Positions 26,999-36,753 are shown, counted from the stretch's first letter. The stretch is DNA of 44,058 bases from Acinetobacter sp. UBA801 (GCA_002296655.1 DBIN01000052.1:1-44058), one strand, 5' to 3'. Program-made: numbers and translations. Notes: a model not told the origin generated them from the sequence alone.

Positions 26999-28909
26999 CT
27001 AAATACGCACTCTATTTGGGTTATAACACTCAGCAACATCTAGACTTACCGCTCCACCCTGGGCTTTCACCAAAGCTTTATCTGCATCAGTTGCTAAAGT
27101 TGGGTTCTGAGCCACGTAGGTTGCAAGTTGTGCATGATAAATATTGCTCCACTTCACTGTTGCGCCATTAAAATCTGACAAAGTAATACGTGTGGAGTTG
27201 GCTGCAACTAAATTGCCTATATTGGCGCGTGCACCACCCACCACTTGACCAACCCCACCTTCGACAGCTTCAATTTTGGTGTTCAAACCAATGACTGCGC
27301 CATCAAGTTTATGAAATTTTGGATTGGCTAAAATCATACGCAAAGTGACTGCTTTATTGTCGATATCGGTTGCACCTAACACACCAATACGGTATTGCTG
27401 CACACCATTTGTATCCACATATTCAGCACCAGTCTGACTAATTTCAGCACATTGACCTGACATATCGGTTGCTGTGGCATTTGGTGCTATATCTGTACGA
27501 ATATTACCATCCTCATCTAAAACAATACCCAATTTGATGTTATCTGTAGTCGTTCCGCCATCAAAATTAAAGGTCAAAGTTGCATAAATTGGAAAAATAT
27601 AGGGTTTCCCTACTGGTACATTTTTCTGAGTTTTAAAAACACGACTATCCAAAAAGTTCACAGAAAAGAATTTATAGGCATCAAAAGAACCTTTGAACTG
27701 ATCTGTGCCTATGCTTTGTTGCCATTGACCATAATCTGCCGGATTTGCTGTTGTAGATTTGGTCAATAATTTATAAAAACCTTCCGTACCCGCAATTAAA
27801 TAATCATTAAACACCTTACCTTGGGTAATTTTAAAATCATCAGTCGCATTGTCATTCACACTAAAATGGAATGGCCCCTGAATACGTTTATTCAATGGGT
27901 TAACCCATGTGGTTTGTGCTGCTGCTACCATACGCTCAGGACGTACTTTACGAATCAACTCACCACTCACCGTTAAAATTGGGTTGGTCGTGTTCGCAGA
28001 CACCGCACCTTTCCACTGCATACCATAACCAAAGGTATATCCTGAACGGTCTGTAATCAGTTGATACTGCCCAATGAGGTGTTTCAAGTCTACGGCGGTA
28101 GATTTACAATCTGTCAAATTACAGCCATATAAACCTTGTGGCAATTGTGAGTCTTCTTTGGCTAAAATTGGATAGTTGGCTTGATAAGATGCCGAGTTAT
28201 TCATGTAAACCAAGGTGGTTAATGCTTGATAAGCATCATCTTGAGAAACTTGTGACACATCTACCCATGGGCGCAAAATACTGGCATAAGTCCCTGAACG
28301 ATAATCACCCACATCAACAGACTCAGCAATATTTGCCAATTGTTCTTTTTTGAGTGTCGTAATCGTTAAAGGCTGAATATCACCTGCAATCGTTCCTCCA
28401 CCTTCAACAGAAAGTGCTTGTAACAACCGTACAATAGCAGTCGCAACCTGTATTGTTTCGTCGCTACTACTCAAACTCATTGCTTGGCGTCCTGTTAATC
28501 CTCGTGCCATGTCCAGCACACTTAAACGTGGATAACCCGCACCTGCAGTACTAACCATTCCAATATCAGACAATGATACTGTCCCTAAATCAATATATTG
28601 ATTGGTCTTTTCCTGAATAAAGAAGTGGACTTTATCTCCTTCACTACATTTACCTGTTGCAGCATTACTTTTCGGCTCAATCATGGTAATGTAAGTTTTA
28701 CTGTTATCACTGCTACAGGTAAAATTCAAACCATCTACAGGATAATCTAATGCAAATTCCACGCAGTTTTTGGCTGTACTGGCACAACTTCCGTTGATAT
28801 ACGCCACAGCATTAGGCTCTGGATTAATATTGGCACTTTCTCCACCACAGCCACTCAATGCCGCCATCAATGCTGTCGTTGCAAAAGGTAAAATATGTCT
28901 TGTTTTCAT
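26999..28909 (-). CDS. filF: Fil system lipoprotein FilF
   Basis: A 636-residue exported lipoprotein. The N-terminus MKTRHILPFATTALMAALSGC ends in the lipobox L-S-G-C. The mature protein has several cysteines (SCAST, KNCVEF, FTCSSD, GKCSEGD, YGCNLTDC, GQCAEI, AECYN) that suggest disulfide pairs, and a long beta-rich body. Acinetobacter genomes name it as a putative pilus system protein; I assign it from position at the end of the fil operon and from recall of that annotation. The role is not established; outer-membrane display is plausible. It follows filE by 20 bases. Confidence 0.75.
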   Translation of the reverse strand: MKTRHILPFATTALMAALSGCGGESANINPEPNAVAYINGSCASTAKNCVEFALDYPVDGLNFTCSSDNSKTYITMIEPKSNAATGKCSEGDKVHFFIQEKTNQYIDLGTVSLSDIGMVSTAGAGYPRLSVLDMARGLTGRQAMSLSSSDETIQVATAIVRLLQALSVEGGGTIAGDIQPLTITTLKKEQLANIAESVDVGDYRSGTYASILRPWVDVSQVSQDDAYQALTTLVYMNNSASYQANYPILAKEDSQLPQGLYGCNLTDCKSTAVDLKHLIGQYQLITDRSGYTFGYGMQWKGAVSANTTNPILTVSGELIRKVRPERMVAAAQTTWVNPLNKRIQGPFHFSVNDNATDDFKITQGKVFNDYLIAGTEGFYKLLTKSTTANPADYGQWQQSIGTDQFKGSFDAYKFFSVNFLDSRVFKTQKNVPVGKPYIFPIYATLTFNFDGGTTTDNIKLGIVLDEDGNIRTDIAPNATATDMSGQCAEISQTGAEYVDTNGVQQYRIGVLGATDIDNKAVTLRMILANPKFHKLDGAVIGLNTKIEAVEGGVGQVVGGARANIGNLVAANSTRITLSDFNGATVKWSNIYHAQLATYVAQNPTLATDADKALVKAQGGAVSLDVAECYNPNRVRI

Positions 28910-28929
28910 CCTGAATTCTCTTATTGTTG

Positions 28930-30267
28930 TTAGCGTATCGCAATGAGTTTTAATTGACCTTGGTTACTGAGCGCACGATGTTCCATATCCACTGCAGAAG
29001 CCAATGGTGTTAATAATATATAGTGGCTATTTTCTGGAAGTTGCAGCATACCTTCAATCACCTCATGTCGTAAGACATTGCCTGCAGTATCCTGATTTCT
29101 AAAACCACCAGCACCTTCAATCACACAGCCTTTTTGATCCAGAAAAACCACAAAAGGCCAATAAAAAGTAGGGTGATTTTGCTTCGTGGCATAAGATTTA
29201 ATTTGAATGTTTCGAATATCGCCTTCTAACTTCACCAATTCATAATCAAATTTTTCGGTTAAGGGAGCTCTAGGCCACAAATTTAAATCTTGTTGTGCTT
29301 TTAAAGTTTTAGCTTTATTTTTTTTGCTTTCAGCAAAGCATTGCTGCCCCAAGCTTTCTATCGCTTCAACTTGATTAACACGATAATAGTCTTCAGCTAA
29401 AACAATGGCTTGAGGTTCAGCAACCGATTGCTTTTTAAATAGTTTATTGAGAACGGAACGACTTACACCACGTTCACGTTCGACCACTTGCATGCGCGTA
29501 CCACCACCATTTTTTGTGTCAATCATGCCTTCTGGCATACTGTAAAAGCGTTTTTTCCCTTCTAAATTAAACTCCTGATCTTCCAAATACTCACTTTTAA
29601 CATACTGTTCACCCGCCATCTCTATATAATCCATTTGTTGGGCAGATGTATGCGATGCTTGATCTGGTGTTTTTTTAGAGACAGACACTGTGGATGGATC
29701 AAGCGTAAAATGCTGAGGAAGCTGTTGTAAACCGTCTAATACAGATGGTTTGACCGCAACTTTGTTAATCGCTGCTTCATTTGCCGATCCTGTTTGATGA
29801 ACAGATTCTACACTAGACATTTTTGGTTGCGCTGCATTTGGCTCAGTCTGTGATGCGTGCAATGTTGAATTTGCTTTGATTTGAGTGACTTGATTTTGTG
29901 ACGTAGCGGATTGTTCTGAGATATTCGGTTTAGGCTGATTCAGTTGTTTGTTCACCTGCGCAGAAGTATTTTTAGATACCTTCACAGATGTATGAGCAGG
30001 TATCTGCTGTGCTTGATGCACCTTGTCTTGCTTAAACTGGTCTTGTTGTTGATTTTCTTGTAGTTGCTTTTGCTGTTGTGCGGTTTCCAACGCCTGTATC
30101 GTTTGCTTTTTTTCTGCAGCATTACGCTGCACCACAATTGGACGACCATCTGGTCCAATAATGGTGTAAAACTGATTCGCGTAACACACCGATCCCATAC
30201 TGAAAATCAGTGTGAGTATCGACTTTGAAAATAAAGTCCGTTTTATTTTCCGTACTGAACTTACCAT
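28930..30267 (-). CDS. filE: Fil system protein FilE, Q-rich periplasmic
   Basis: A 445-residue protein with an N-terminal signal-like segment (ILTLIFSMGSVCYA) and then a short motif FYTIIGPDGRPIVVQ, which resembles DUF4124-type openings. Residues about 50-190 are low-complexity and very rich in Gln, Ser, Asn and Lys, likely disordered. The C-terminal 200 residues appear folded and hold two cysteines (QQCFAE and KGCVIE). It overlaps filD by 7 bases. The function is unknown; a periplasmic-spanning role is an inference from the composition. Confidence 0.72.
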   Translation of the reverse strand: MVSSVRKIKRTLFSKSILTLIFSMGSVCYANQFYTIIGPDGRPIVVQRNAAEKKQTIQALETAQQQKQLQENQQQDQFKQDKVHQAQQIPAHTSVKVSKNTSAQVNKQLNQPKPNISEQSATSQNQVTQIKANSTLHASQTEPNAAQPKMSSVESVHQTGSANEAAINKVAVKPSVLDGLQQLPQHFTLDPSTVSVSKKTPDQASHTSAQQMDYIEMAGEQYVKSEYLEDQEFNLEGKKRFYSMPEGMIDTKNGGGTRMQVVERERGVSRSVLNKLFKKQSVAEPQAIVLAEDYYRVNQVEAIESLGQQCFAESKKNKAKTLKAQQDLNLWPRAPLTEKFDYELVKLEGDIRNIQIKSYATKQNHPTFYWPFVVFLDQKGCVIEGAGGFRNQDTAGNVLRHEVIEGMLQLPENSHYILLTPLASAVDMEHRALSNQGQLKLIAIR

Positions 30268-31925
30268 CGTGTTCTATAACTCAATCCAAGAATTGTAATT
30301 TTTGTATCCGTTTTCACATTCAAACCCGCATAAGGGTTTAACAGTAGGTTATTCACACCTTCCTTATTAGCTAAACTACTGGTATTGGCTGGAATTTTAT
30401 CCTTGCTTTGTAAAAAGCCGATGGATAAATCAAGGTCTGTATCTGCATCAAAACGATATCCCACACCTAGACCGAATAAACGTGCATTATTAATCGGTAC
30501 CATGGTGTTACGCTTATTGTCAGGAATCGCACTACCACGTGGTTCATAACCCGCACGCAGTTTTAAACGGTCTGTGGCTGAATATTCGATCCCAATACCC
30601 CAGTTCCACGGAGATATAAACTCTAAGGGCAAGGCCAAACTGTCATCAGACACGTGCTCTGAAAGCAATTTTGCAATTTTTAATGCCGAGATTTGGCGGT
30701 CAAACTCGAATTTGAATTTATCCCATGCTTTATAGTCAGTCCAACCCACATCAAAATTGACTTGTAAATCAGGCATGACTTTATACTTTATCCCCGCTTG
30801 AAAGTGCGCAGGATATTCAAAATCCATCGAAACCAAACCAGACTCACTGGCAGGAATATAACTTGGGAAACCTAAAATTGCCGCTAAAATCTGCCCCGTC
30901 GGTGAAGACATCAAACCATTAATTAACTCACGCGGTGCTTTAGAGTTATCAATATGATATTTCCCCTTTAAACGCATTTTAGCTGCACTCTGATACACCA
31001 TACCAAAGCTAAAATCTTCTGTCGGTTCCCACAAAATGCCTAAGTTATAACTCGGGCTTAAGCTTTGCTCAACCGCCAGTTGCATTTGCCCAAAACGGGA
31101 AAATGGATTCATACCTTCTTCGGCATTACAAATCCCGAGCAACAAAATATCGGTAATGATGTCTGAATTTTCTTTAAATGGTGTACAGACCACTTCGTCC
31201 ACCATACGCAACATCCCGATCAGTTCATTTGGGAAGCGCAAATCGGTATTCATGGCGATGGCCTGGTAGGACATCCCAATTGATGCACCGACTGACAATT
31301 CATCATTGACTTGGTAGGCGATAGATGGAGAAAGATAGGTGATTCGTTCTAAGGCAACTTGTTGTCCCATAAAGTTACCTGGGTTACCATTTTCGGCACC
31401 AAAACCCGCAATTAGCGGTGCATATAATGCGGTAGCAAAGGTCACTTTGGAACCAGGTGGATTATAGGCAATACCGTTGGTTGGCGCTGCCAGTGGCATG
31501 CCTTTACCCAAATCGACAAATTTTTTCAGAATCGGGACATACAACGTTGGATATTCTACATCGGCTTGTACTGTACCTTTAAAATCGGTACAAAAATCTG
31601 CCAAAATTTCTGGTCCATCGTTACACACCACAGGGTCATCAGAATAACCAAAAACGTCATAACCTGCTGGAACAGAAAGTTCACGCTGCACATCAAAATG
31701 TGCCAATACCCCTTGCACATCTGTTTGCAAACCTTCAATTTTGGTCAGTGCGGCAGGGTTAAAGTGAATCGCACTAATACCTGGAGGATCTGCAGTGACC
31801 GCATTCCCCATAGTCAAAGAACGAATATCGACAGATAAGTTTTGTCCGAGCTGCGCAAAAGCAGCCCCTGAACAGCCCGACAGTATTATTGCAGTCACTA
31901 ACGGGCGAAGTCGTATCATTTTCAT
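30261..31925 (-). CDS. filD: Fil system FadL-type outer-membrane protein FilD
   Basis: A 554-residue outer-membrane beta-barrel of the OmpP1/FadL/TodX family. A signal peptide ends near AAFAQLG. The FadL hatch motif follows near residue 55 (SAIHFNPAALTKIEG), and the body has alternating amphipathic strands with a C-terminal GLSYRTRW. FadL proteins pass hydrophobic substrates; within this operon it may instead serve the export or folding of another Fil protein. Overlap with filE and a 12-base gap from filC indicate one transcript. Confidence 0.85.
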   Translation of the reverse strand: MKMIRLRPLVTAIILSGCSGAAFAQLGQNLSVDIRSLTMGNAVTADPPGISAIHFNPAALTKIEGLQTDVQGVLAHFDVQRELSVPAGYDVFGYSDDPVVCNDGPEILADFCTDFKGTVQADVEYPTLYVPILKKFVDLGKGMPLAAPTNGIAYNPPGSKVTFATALYAPLIAGFGAENGNPGNFMGQQVALERITYLSPSIAYQVNDELSVGASIGMSYQAIAMNTDLRFPNELIGMLRMVDEVVCTPFKENSDIITDILLLGICNAEEGMNPFSRFGQMQLAVEQSLSPSYNLGILWEPTEDFSFGMVYQSAAKMRLKGKYHIDNSKAPRELINGLMSSPTGQILAAILGFPSYIPASESGLVSMDFEYPAHFQAGIKYKVMPDLQVNFDVGWTDYKAWDKFKFEFDRQISALKIAKLLSEHVSDDSLALPLEFISPWNWGIGIEYSATDRLKLRAGYEPRGSAIPDNKRNTMVPINNARLFGLGVGYRFDADTDLDLSIGFLQSKDKIPANTSSLANKEGVNNLLLNPYAGLNVKTDTKITILGLSYRTRW

Positions 31926-31937
31926 GCGACTAGCCTC

Positions 31938-33068
31938 TTAGCGAATTTTTTTACCGAAACCGAGAATATCCAGTGGGAATGATAAACCAAGTGATACGTC
32001 TGGCGCGTCTTCGGTCAGACCGATTCCTACCGTACCATTCACAATGGTTTCAGGTGAAACGCGCACGCCTAATGAAATAGCTAAAGTCGAACTGGTTTGG
32101 TCTGCAGGTGAATAGCTTTCACCTCCTTCATAAAAAAACTCAGAACCTGTATTGAAGCTTTGCTGATAAGACATGGTCATCGAGACATCGTAGTTAAACG
32201 AATAAGCAAAACCAAAAGCAAAACCACCACTGATACCTGGCTCAAATTCTTCAATAACACGACCACCACGTTTCTGGTTTAGGTCACTTTCTTTAAAACC
32301 ATAGTTGGCTGAAGCAGAAGCAAACAATACAACAGGGTCAATATACTTCCGCGTACTTGCACCAATGCCTGCAGAGTAATACCCCTTACCTGTTGATAAG
32401 TCTTTAACAGGATTAATCTCGTAAGGACTATCCCCCGTTTTGGTCGATAAATTTGCGAATAAAATTAAAGGTAAACGCCCCGCTTTTAAAGGGAATGGCT
32501 CCCAACGTGCACCTAAAGAAATATCTCCCAAACCTGCTGCAGTAGCATCCTTTAATAGATCCGACTTTGCAACTAATGGTAAAGAAGCAGATAAAGTTAA
32601 ATTGTCACGCAAACCATATTGTGCGGTGAAGGTGTTAGTTAATGCGTGGGATGCATTTTCTTGCACACGAAGCTGATACAACTGACCTTGTGCCATTTCA
32701 AGATCAAGTTGGGTATCACGATAATAGGTATAATCAATGTCGTAGTAAGATGAAATTTCACCTTGTTTCATCAATGAATATTGACGTTCATTTGAGGTAA
32801 AGACTTCTTCTAAGTTGGCCTCTTTGGTTGCATCGCCCTCTTGCTGTTGCAAAGCAGATGATGCTGCTTGCGCACCATTTGCAGATACAACTGCACTATT
32901 TGTTTCAGCACTTGTATCCGCAGTTGATGCTACTGTATCTGAGACTTCTGTTTGTTTAACTGTGGTTTCATATTCCCCTAATTGCGGTTCCTCTGCTGCA
33001 TAAGCCACCCCAAATACCATTTGAATACTGAGTGCCAACAAGGTTTTATTCATCCATTTACGATCCAT
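31938..33068 (-). CDS. filC: Fil system barrel protein FilC
   Basis: A 376-residue protein with a signal peptide (cleavage near VAYAAEE), a 75-residue Ala/Thr/Ser/Glu-rich segment that may be extended or helical (about 25-100), and then a C-terminal beta-barrel (about 115-376) rich in alternating strands and ending GKKIR. The layout of a linker followed by a transporter-like barrel recalls the Phenol_MetA_deg type and the Pseudomonas FapF porin; this is by eye only. AAGGGG precedes the ATG at 33068, which is preferred over the ATG five codons inside. Confidence 0.75.
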   Translation of the reverse strand: MDRKWMNKTLLALSIQMVFGVAYAAEEPQLGEYETTVKQTEVSDTVASTADTSAETNSAVVSANGAQAASSALQQQEGDATKEANLEEVFTSNERQYSLMKQGEISSYYDIDYTYYRDTQLDLEMAQGQLYQLRVQENASHALTNTFTAQYGLRDNLTLSASLPLVAKSDLLKDATAAGLGDISLGARWEPFPLKAGRLPLILFANLSTKTGDSPYEINPVKDLSTGKGYYSAGIGASTRKYIDPVVLFASASANYGFKESDLNQKRGGRVIEEFEPGISGGFAFGFAYSFNYDVSMTMSYQQSFNTGSEFFYEGGESYSPADQTSSTLAISLGVRVSPETIVNGTVGIGLTEDAPDVSLGLSFPLDILGFGKKIR

Positions 33069-33114
33069 GATTTACCCCTTCCATTTTTTATTTTTGTATT
33101 TCGTGAACAACTAA

Positions 33115-33948
33115 TTACTTGTTTTTGTAGTAGAGTCTTAAAAATCGCTGCTCGTACTGTCCATAATTTTCAGAATCTTTATTTACATTGCGTTCTAGAC
33201 GTATCGTCGATGCTTTATCAGCTATTTTTTCCATCGCAAATTGCGGATATTGAATATCAACAAAGGCATAGCGATTCACTGTTGCATCTTCCACGTGACG
33301 TAAATCTGTTTCTTGTAATGCCAACATAGTTTGACGATTTTGTGGTGCGACATTAATTAAAAACAGAGTATTGTTTTCCCAAACCTCCTTAAAACGTTCT
33401 TCATCAAAACTAATATTGCCTAATGCAGGGTCTGCCACATAGACACGCCCATTTTTGTATGCTTTGTACACCACAAAATGTTTAAATCCTGCATATGAAA
33501 TCGGCACAATTGCAGGCTGTCCTTGTTTCACTAAATCCGAAAATTCCCCGCGATATCCGCCACTTTCTAAGCCTAAAGCTGCGACAAAGCGCTTCATATC
33601 CAATAGTGAAAAACTACGACGTTCAATAATTCGTTCGTACTCTCCATAACGTAGCAAGCCACTCATGGTTTGTTGCTCGTTTAATTGTGTTCCAACATAA
33701 CCATTGAGCAAAGTCGTTAACGCTGCAGAACCACAGCTATAGTCATAGGCTTGGCGTACAATACCGCGAAACTGATCTTCTAAAGCAGGTTTAATTTGCA
33801 CAGGCTCTCTGTGCATGCGGGTAAATGAATTATTTCTAGAATCCAAAGTTTCTGTGTAACGCACAGTTTCAGGATGCTGTTCTTTTAAATCAAAGGCTTG
33901 TGTGGCAGCGTAATAGATCAATGCCGAGCCCAAAGCGATCTCTAACAT
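33115..33948 (-). CDS. filB: Fil system C39-like cysteine peptidase FilB
   Basis: A 277-residue protein with a hydrophobic N-terminus that may anchor it in the membrane, followed by a peptidase C39-like domain at about residues 60-195. The active-site residues are all present: Q66 and C72 in VRQAYDYSCGSAAL, H157 in AGFKHFVVYK and D173 in YVADPALG. C39 domains normally cut leader peptides after Gly-Gly in exported precursors, and stand-alone forms occur in Fap operons (FapD). No ABC transporter is attached here. It lies about 190 bases after filA, beyond a terminator-like palindrome. Confidence 0.85.
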   Translation of the reverse strand: MLEIALGSALIYYAATQAFDLKEQHPETVRYTETLDSRNNSFTRMHREPVQIKPALEDQFRGIVRQAYDYSCGSAALTTLLNGYVGTQLNEQQTMSGLLRYGEYERIIERRSFSLLDMKRFVAALGLESGGYRGEFSDLVKQGQPAIVPISYAGFKHFVVYKAYKNGRVYVADPALGNISFDEERFKEVWENNTLFLINVAPQNRQTMLALQETDLRHVEDATVNRYAFVDIQYPQFAMEKIADKASTIRLERNVNKDSENYGQYEQRFLRLYYKNK

Positions 33949-34100
33949 ATATTTTTTCTTTTAGTTCTCGGCAATACCTGCCTAATATTTTTATTTTAGA
34001 GTTTTCACTCTACATCCTTGTATTTAGAAAGATACTCGTTTTATAGAAAAAAAAAAGAGCTTTCTATATTTTTTTGCGAACTCATCAGTTTATTTGTAAA

Positions 34101-34128
34101 AAAAAGCGCGTGAATTCACGCGCTTTTT
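34101..34128. terminator. Terminator or attenuator between filA and filB
   Basis: A perfect palindrome with 14-base arms, AAAAAGCGCGTGAA/TTCACGCGCTTTTT. In RNA the centre must open to a small loop. With its U-rich end it is a strong intrinsic terminator 12 bases after the filA stop. Since filB-filF have no obvious promoter in the 190-base gap, it may act as a partial terminator that makes filA mRNA more abundant than the rest. Confidence 0.8.
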
Positions 34129-34139
34129 CCGTGTTTAAA

Positions 34140-35144
34140 TTAGTGACCTGAAATGGTGATAACAGCACCTTGGGTATATACACCAGCAGCTGGACTAAAG
34201 TAAGTTTGTAAACCTTGAACTTCCATATCACCAATAGAAGCAGCACCCTTACTGCCTAAATGGATACCTGCTACATAGTTATCTTTAGCACCACCAGTAC
34301 TCACAATACGGATATAACCATTGTTAGTACCTTCCTTACCAATCACACTAATGTTTTGTTTTAAGGTTAAGTCCGTAGAGTTTGCATCAGTAAGTTTAAT
34401 GCTATCTACATAGATTTGGCCTGCTGCACGATTACCTACAGTACCATCTCCAGTACCTGCTTTAGTAGAGTTATCTAAAATACCTAGGTCTTTGATCTCT
34501 AAACCACCCACCATTGTGGTGTTTAATTTAATCATTGCACCTTGTGGAGCCGCACCCAATTGAATATTGGCATCCATTTTACCTGTTTTTAAAGTTAAAC
34601 CAGATAAAATTGCATTATAGTTGGTATCATCGTTACCACGGCGAATATTAGTTGCACCAGCTGCTGGCATAGCATTCGATGCAGATACACCAATTTCACC
34701 AATTTTGATATCTAAGCCAGATACTTGTGCCGCCACGTTGATAAATGCACTATTGGTACCTGTACCAGCGTCTGTATCAATCACTAAGTCAGCTAAGTTA
34801 CGAGAAGCTAACAAGTAAGCACCATTATCATCATAGTTTGCGCCAATCACAATACCATGCTTTTCGTTTGCATTTCCAGCAATACCATTGCCTTTAATTA
34901 CGATAGCACCTGCAGTTGATGAACCACCAAAACCAGCATCACCCGCAGCGCCTTTTGCTGCTAAACCATCATTATCATGGATTAAAAGTTTTTCAATTTC
35001 GATTTTAGAAATACCAATCCCGATGTTTAAACCATCTTGACCAGTAGTTGTGCTTAATGCAGTATCGTCCATTGCCTGCATTGCCATTGCATTTGTCGTT
35101 AACGCGATTGATGATACCAAAGCAAGTTTAGTAAATTTTTTCAT
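34140..35144 (-). CDS. filA: Fil system protein FilA, exported repetitive protein
   Basis: A 334-residue exported protein with a signal peptide (MKKFTKLALVSSIALTTNAMA) and a mature chain rich in Gly, Ala, Asn, Asp and Ile. An early TTTGQDGLNIGIGI block is followed by recurring I-x-I-G-x-I-x-V and G-x-x-I-K-L-N type strands, a beta-solenoid-like pattern. There are no cysteines. It has long been annotated in Acinetobacter as a pilus system protein. As first gene, with its own strong terminator and few charged clusters, it is the likely structural subunit. It has GGGAGAG as ribosome-binding site. Confidence 0.78.
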   Translation of the reverse strand: MKKFTKLALVSSIALTTNAMAMQAMDDTALSTTTGQDGLNIGIGISKIEIEKLLIHDNDGLAAKGAAGDAGFGGSSTAGAIVIKGNGIAGNANEKHGIVIGANYDDNGAYLLASRNLADLVIDTDAGTGTNSAFINVAAQVSGLDIKIGEIGVSASNAMPAAGATNIRRGNDDTNYNAILSGLTLKTGKMDANIQLGAAPQGAMIKLNTTMVGGLEIKDLGILDNSTKAGTGDGTVGNRAAGQIYVDSIKLTDANSTDLTLKQNISVIGKEGTNNGYIRIVSTGGAKDNYVAGIHLGSKGAASIGDMEVQGLQTYFSPAAGVYTQGAVITISGH

Positions 35145-35149
35145 CTTGT

Positions 35150-35165
35150 TACTCTCCCGAGAGTA
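35150..35165 (-). promoter_or_regulatory. Hairpin covering the filA Shine-Dalgarno
   Basis: On the transcript, TACTCT-CGGG-AGAGTA forms a 6-bp stem with a 4-base loop, and the filA ribosome-binding sequence GGGAGAG lies in its loop and 3' arm. It could limit translation initiation until melted or bound. The rest of the 255-base filA-pabB divergent gap holds no gene. Confidence 0.4.
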
Positions 35166-35399
35166 TTATTTTTTTGGTTTTACCACTCAGTGCCAATGAT
35201 TGTTTTTTTATTTGATGAGGACAACACTGACACACATTCCTTGAGCAGCCGGTTTGCACGTACAAAGGTATATCTGAGTTATTTTTTGTTCAACTGCTGT
35301 TGGTCGCAATCCACATCTTACCGACAAACGGTTATTTACTTTTTATGTGCTGTAATCATGTAAAATAGCCTTTTTAAATCTCTCAGCTGTTTACACTTT

Positions 35400-36740
35400 A
35401 TGTCCTATCCTAATCATTTTAAAAAATTATTCTGTGAACCTGAATGCGAGGCTGCAAAAATTCTGCAAGCTTTGGCAGCACTTTCACATTGTATTTATTT
35501 GCAAAATAATGGAAAGGCACGTATTGCATTTTTGGCTGAATGCTATTGTGTGGAACAAAACCATCAACATTTTTACTTTCAAAAAACAGCATTGAATCAA
35601 TACGAATTAAGTTCAACTCAATTAGATTTAACAGCTCATCTCGGTGCTTCAAATGATACAAACACTGCCCCATTTTGCAGTTTAATGGGTTTTATTTCGT
35701 ATGATGCAGCAGCACAGCAACACATCGATATGCAATCCCGCGCCCAGCCAAGTGCTTTTTTAGGTCAATTTAAAAGCTATTTACAGCAAGAACCAGATGG
35801 CTGGTATTTTTATAGTTCAGACGACAATCCAACACAAACTTTTGATTTTATTTTTAATTTATATACCCAATCAGCCGTAGTTGAACAGTTTGAATTAAGC
35901 CAAAAGTGTCAAGCACGCTGGAATTTCACAGATTACCAACGTGCCTTTCAGCGTGTTCAAGACTATATAGTCGCTGGAGATTGTTATCAAATTAATCTTA
36001 CGCAAGAGTTTAGCGCTGAGGCTCAAGGTCCACTTTTAGCAACTGCTGCTCAGTTTTGGCAACTGACCAATGCACCTTATGCAGGTTATTTACGTATTGG
36101 TGATTTTGAAATTTTAAGTTGTTCGCCCGAACTCTTTATTAATTTTGAGGAAAATCGAAAAATTACCACAAAACCAATTAAAGGCACGATGCCACGCTAT
36201 GATGATCCTGAATTAGACCGACAATCGAAACAACAATTAAGCGAATCTGAAAAAGATCAGGCCGAAAATGTGATGATTGTAGATTTATTACGTAATGATT
36301 TAAGTGTTTATGCCGAAACTGGCAGCGTCAAAACGCCAAAGTTATTCAATATTGAGTCTTTTAATCAAGTGCATCACATGGTCAGTGAAGTTACTGCAAC
36401 ACTAAAAGCAGAAATGAATCCTTTTGCTGTATTGATGTCTGCCTTGCCAGGTGGCTCAATTACAGGTGCACCAAAAATTCGTGCCATGCAAATTATAGAT
36501 GAACTAGAAGGTGCAGCACGTGGCGCCTATTGCGGCTCTATGGGTTATTTTGATGCAGATGGAACGGGTTCCTGGAATATTTTGATCCGTTCTATTCAAA
36601 AATATCAGCAAGATGTTTCATTATGGGCAGGTGGCGGAGTCACGATTGCATCTGTATGTGAAGCAGAATATCAAGAATGTTTTGACAAAGTTTCAGCCAT
36701 GTTGGATTTATTGAATCGTTGGTATAAACCTGTGCTATAG
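35400..36740 (+). CDS. pabB: Aminodeoxychorismate synthase component I
   Basis: PabB aminates chorismate to 4-amino-4-deoxychorismate for folate synthesis, using ammonia from PabA. The 446-residue chorismate-binding enzyme has the block GDCYQINLTQEF near residue 197, the catalytic motif TKPIKGTMPR (Lys in PIKGT separates PabB from TrpE, which has Ala), IVDLLRNDLS, PGGSITGAPK and GGGVTIAS. The N-terminal half is poorly conserved, as usual for PabB. No PabC domain is fused. It is divergent from filA and ends at a terminator shared with hisC. Confidence 0.9.
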   Translation: MSYPNHFKKLFCEPECEAAKILQALAALSHCIYLQNNGKARIAFLAECYCVEQNHQHFYFQKTALNQYELSSTQLDLTAHLGASNDTNTAPFCSLMGFISYDAAAQQHIDMQSRAQPSAFLGQFKSYLQQEPDGWYFYSSDDNPTQTFDFIFNLYTQSAVVEQFELSQKCQARWNFTDYQRAFQRVQDYIVAGDCYQINLTQEFSAEAQGPLLATAAQFWQLTNAPYAGYLRIGDFEILSCSPELFINFEENRKITTKPIKGTMPRYDDPELDRQSKQQLSESEKDQAENVMIVDLLRNDLSVYAETGSVKTPKLFNIESFNQVHHMVSEVTATLKAEMNPFAVLMSALPGGSITGAPKIRAMQIIDELEGAARGAYCGSMGYFDADGTGSWNILIRSIQKYQQDVSLWAGGGVTIASVCEAEYQECFDKVSAMLDLLNRWYKPVL

Positions 36741-36753
36741 CATGAAGTAAAAA

